DNA of 6,790 nt from CAZJBP01 sp964544115 (lineage in GTDB: Bacteria > Verrucomicrobiota > Kiritimatiellia > UBA8416 > JADHWI01). The notes below the pieces were generated by a model. That model was not told the DNA's origin and searched no databases. It saw nothing but the letters and a program-made list of their open reading frames with translations. Shown one piece after another: positions 5,201-6,790 of this stretch. Position 1 is the first letter of the stretch, and every line of letters starts with the position of its first letter. Where the stretch lies: the NCBI GenBank assembly GCA_964544115.1, contig CAZJBP010000185.1:1-6790 (forward strand). Reading direction: 5' to 3'. Position numbers and translations under genes: made by a program.

Positions 5201-6111
5201 GCGCCTCCTCCCCTCTTCGCATCATCGCCGGCGTCGTGCTCGCCGTGGCGTTCCTGACGGGGTGCTCGAGCGTGACCCAGCTGACCACCGGCGCCCTGCA
5301 GTCGGCCGGGATGATCACCTCGGATCAGGCCGGTTCCATCAATCGCAGCGCCGAGGCCGTGGAAAAGACGTTCAAGGACATTACCCCCGAGCAGGAGTAC
5401 TACATCGGGCGCTCGGTGGCTGCGACGGTGCTGACATCGTACCCGCCGTTCGATCAGCAGGCCGCCAACAACTACCTCAATGTGCTGGGCCAGTCCCTCG
5501 CCATGGCGTCCGACCGGCCGGAGACGTTCGGAGGCTACCACTTCCTGGTCATCAACAGCGACGACATCAACGCCTTCGCCGCCCCCGGCGGGCTGGTGCT
5601 GGTGTCGCGCGGCCTGATCCGCTGCTGCCGTTCGGAGGATGCGCTGGCCGCCGTGCTGGCGCACGAGATCGGGCACGTGCAGCTGCAGCACGGGCTGCGC
5701 GCCATTCGCAAGGGGCGCCTGACCTCCGCGCTGACGGTCCTGAGCGTCGAGGCCGGGAAGAACCTGGCCGGCGACCAGCTGGCCGAGGTGACGAAGGCCT
5801 TCGAGGGCAGCATAACCGATATCTCGACCACCCTGATGAACAGTGGCTACGCCCGCGGTCTGGAGAGCGACGCGGACGAGTCCGCGGTCATCCTCCTGCG
5901 CCGGGTCGGATATGACCCGCGGGCGCTGCTGGACATGCTCGAACAGATGCGCGCCCACCTGAAGCCGGGAGGCGTCGATTTTGCGAAGACGCACCCCTCC
6001 CCCGAGGACCGCATCGCGCACGTCCGCAAGCTCATCGGGTCCACGCCGCCCCCACCGGCCGCTCCTCCCGCGCGGCAGAAGCGCTTCGCGGCCGCGATCG
6101 CAGGCGTCTGA
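5197..6111 (+). CDS. M48-family zinc metalloprotease, predicted lipoprotein (LoiP/BepA-like)
   Basis: The 304-residue protein starts at GTG 5197. Its signal peptide (about 1-22) ends in the lipobox LTGC with C23 as the lipidated residue; Ser follows, so by the enterobacterial rule it would go to the outer membrane, facing the periplasm. The M48 domain has NAFAAPGGLVLVSRGL before the active site, HEIGH at 156-160 (two zinc histidines and catalytic E157), and the downstream GLESDADESA segment with E223 as probable third zinc ligand and D227. THPSPEDRI near the C terminus is also typical. After it come a proline-rich stretch and an RF-containing tail. There is no room for the TPR repeats of BepA, so it resembles the shorter LoiP (YggG) type. 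Relatives degrade misfolded or stalled outer-membrane proteins. The overlap with the SH3 gene suggests a shared function; the substrate is not known. Confidence 0.95.
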   Translation: MSASSPLRIIAGVVLAVAFLTGCSSVTQLTTGALQSAGMITSDQAGSINRSAEAVEKTFKDITPEQEYYIGRSVAATVLTSYPPFDQQAANNYLNVLGQSLAMASDRPETFGGYHFLVINSDDINAFAAPGGLVLVSRGLIRCCRSEDALAAVLAHEIGHVQLQHGLRAIRKGRLTSALTVLSVEAGKNLAGDQLAEVTKAFEGSITDISTTLMNSGYARGLESDADESAVILLRRVGYDPRALLDMLEQMRAHLKPGGVDFAKTHPSPEDRIAHVRKLIGSTPPPPAAPPARQKRFAAAIAGV

Positions 6112-6132
6112 CGCCGGCGTGCGTCGGCAGGC

Positions 6133-6173
6133 TCGTAGCGCCTGCTGTACAGCCGGTACAGCGCGGGCTACGA
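6133..6173. repeat. 41-nt imperfect palindrome, possibly REP-like
   Basis: Outer arms TCGTAGC (6133-6139) and GCTACGA (6167-6173) pair over 7 bp. Inner arms GCTGTAC (6144-6150) and GTACAGC (6156-6162) pair over another 7 bp. Symmetric 4-nt internal segments and a 5-nt loop AGCCG complete the structure. It lies in the 81-bp gap between the M48 and CHASE2 genes. No T-run follows, so it is not a classical intrinsic terminator. The GTAGC/GCTAC ends resemble the bulged-hairpin REP elements associated with RAYT transposases, but only one copy is visible here. It could also attenuate read-through or bind a dimeric regulator. Confidence 0.65.
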
Positions 6174-6192
6174 ACGCGCTGAAGGTGGATGG

Positions 6193-6790
6193 ATGCATCG
6201 CAAATGGGTTCAGGGCCTCTTGATCGGGCTGCTCGCCGCCGCGGCCGCCGCGGCGCTGTGGCGTAGCGGCTCCCTGGACCGTCTTGAGTTTGCGTCTTGG
6301 GCCTGGCGCGTCCGGACCTTCGCCGCGCGCACGCCGCCCTCGGACCGCATTCGCCTCGTCCTGCTCGACCAGGCCAGCCTCGACTGGGGGCGGAGGGAGA
6401 ACGCCTGGTCCTGGCCGTGGCCGCGCGAGGTGTATGCCGCCGTTCTGGATTTCTGCCGGCGCGCCGGTGCGCGCGCGGTGGCCTTCGATGTGCTCTACAC
6501 CGAGCCCTCGGTCTACGGCGTGGCCGACGATCAGGCGCTGGGCAGCGCGATTGCCGCCTCGCCACCGTTCATCGGCGCCCTGTTCCTCGGGGCCACCGGC
6601 GGCGAAGCCACGAACTGGCCGGCCGGGGTTTCGTGGCGGTTCCCTGCCATCGAAGGCAGCTCGACGGCCGTCGACGGCGTCCGCCGGACCGCCACCTTCC
6701 CGATCCCGGAGGTGGCGACAAACGCGGCCGGGCTCGCCAACGTCAGCGATGATCCCGACGCCGATGGCGTCTTTCGCCGCGCCGCCCTGT
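6193..6790 (+). CDS. CHASE2-domain sensor protein, 3' part beyond the window edge
   Basis: The visible 199 codons stay open to the right edge. The ATG at 6193 has AAGGTGG (6182-6188) upstream. A short basic start (MHRKW) precedes one membrane segment at about 9-23 (Leu/Ala-rich). After it comes an extracytoplasmic CHASE2 domain with its typical features in order: IRLVLLDQASLDWG, WPWPREVYAAVL, the strand GARAVAFDVLYTEPS, a DDQALGSAI helix, and ANVSDDPDADGVFRR. CHASE2 proteins normally continue into two or three more membrane segments and then a signalling output such as an adenylate cyclase, histidine kinase or serine/threonine kinase; that part is not visible, so the output is unknown. The ligand of CHASE2 is generally not known. 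The gene lies 81 bp after the M48 gene, with the palindrome between, and may or may not be cotranscribed with it. Confidence 0.9.
   Translation, partial: MHRKWVQGLLIGLLAAAAAAALWRSGSLDRLEFASWAWRVRTFAARTPPSDRIRLVLLDQASLDWGRRENAWSWPWPREVYAAVLDFCRRAGARAVAFDVLYTEPSVYGVADDQALGSAIAASPPFIGALFLGATGGEATNWPAGVSWRFPAIEGSSTAVDGVRRTATFPIPEVATNAAGLANVSDDPDADGVFRRAAL

Noticed and set aside
5197..6111. Assignment of the M48 protein as BepA
   Set aside because: The protein has only about 304 residues and no TPR repeats after the protease domain, so a LoiP-like or generic M48 label is safer.
6133..6173. Palindrome read as a Rho-independent terminator for the M48 gene
   Set aside because: No T-run follows either arm, and the bulged symmetric shape does not fit a standard terminator.

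Overview
The window reads as chromosomal DNA of a GC-rich, Gram-negative, probably anaerobic or microaerobic bacterium. Lipid A genes imply an outer membrane. A hybrid cluster protein of the anaerobe type, with a nearby site resembling the HcpR operators of sulfate reducers, points to an anaerobic lifestyle. Use of LpxI instead of LpxH, a Gfo/Idh/MocA oxidoreductase between lpxI and lpxB, and a CHASE2 sensor fit Desulfobacterota-like lineages or the PVC group (for example Kiritimatiellota or Planctomycetota). The window alone does not decide between these, and I see no phylogenetic marker gene.

Layout. Positions 1-1281 (minus strand) hold hcp, cut by the left edge. Positions 1282-1591 are a divergent intergenic region with a perfect TTGAC-N4-GTCAA inverted repeat upstream of hcp, a doubtful 45-codon ORF, and a strong rightward promoter whose predicted start site falls at the lpxI ATG. 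Positions 1592-4632 (plus strand) carry a compact lipid A operon: lpxI, a Gfo/Idh/MocA oxidoreductase (possibly GnnA-like) and lpxB. A second promoter overlaps the lpxB stop codon and precedes a two-gene unit: an exported SH3-domain protein (4715-5200) and an M48 zinc metalloprotease lipoprotein (5197-6111), joined by a 4-nt overlap. An 81-bp gap with a 41-nt imperfect palindrome follows. The window ends inside a CHASE2-domain sensor gene (6193 to the right edge).

How the genes work together. LpxI cleaves UDP-2,3-diacylglucosamine to lipid X, and LpxB joins lipid X to a second UDP-2,3-diacylglucosamine to make the lipid A disaccharide, so the two flanking enzymes are consecutive steps. The oxidoreductase between them is the open question. 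The known parallel is GnnA, which oxidises UDP-GlcNAc at C3 for amide-linked lipid A, but its usual aminotransferase partner is absent here. The SH3/M48 pair is probably an envelope proteolysis or quality-control module. Hcp on the other strand is a separate nitrosative-stress unit. No mobile element, CRISPR array, tRNA or rRNA was seen, and I found no clear evidence of a wholly new system.
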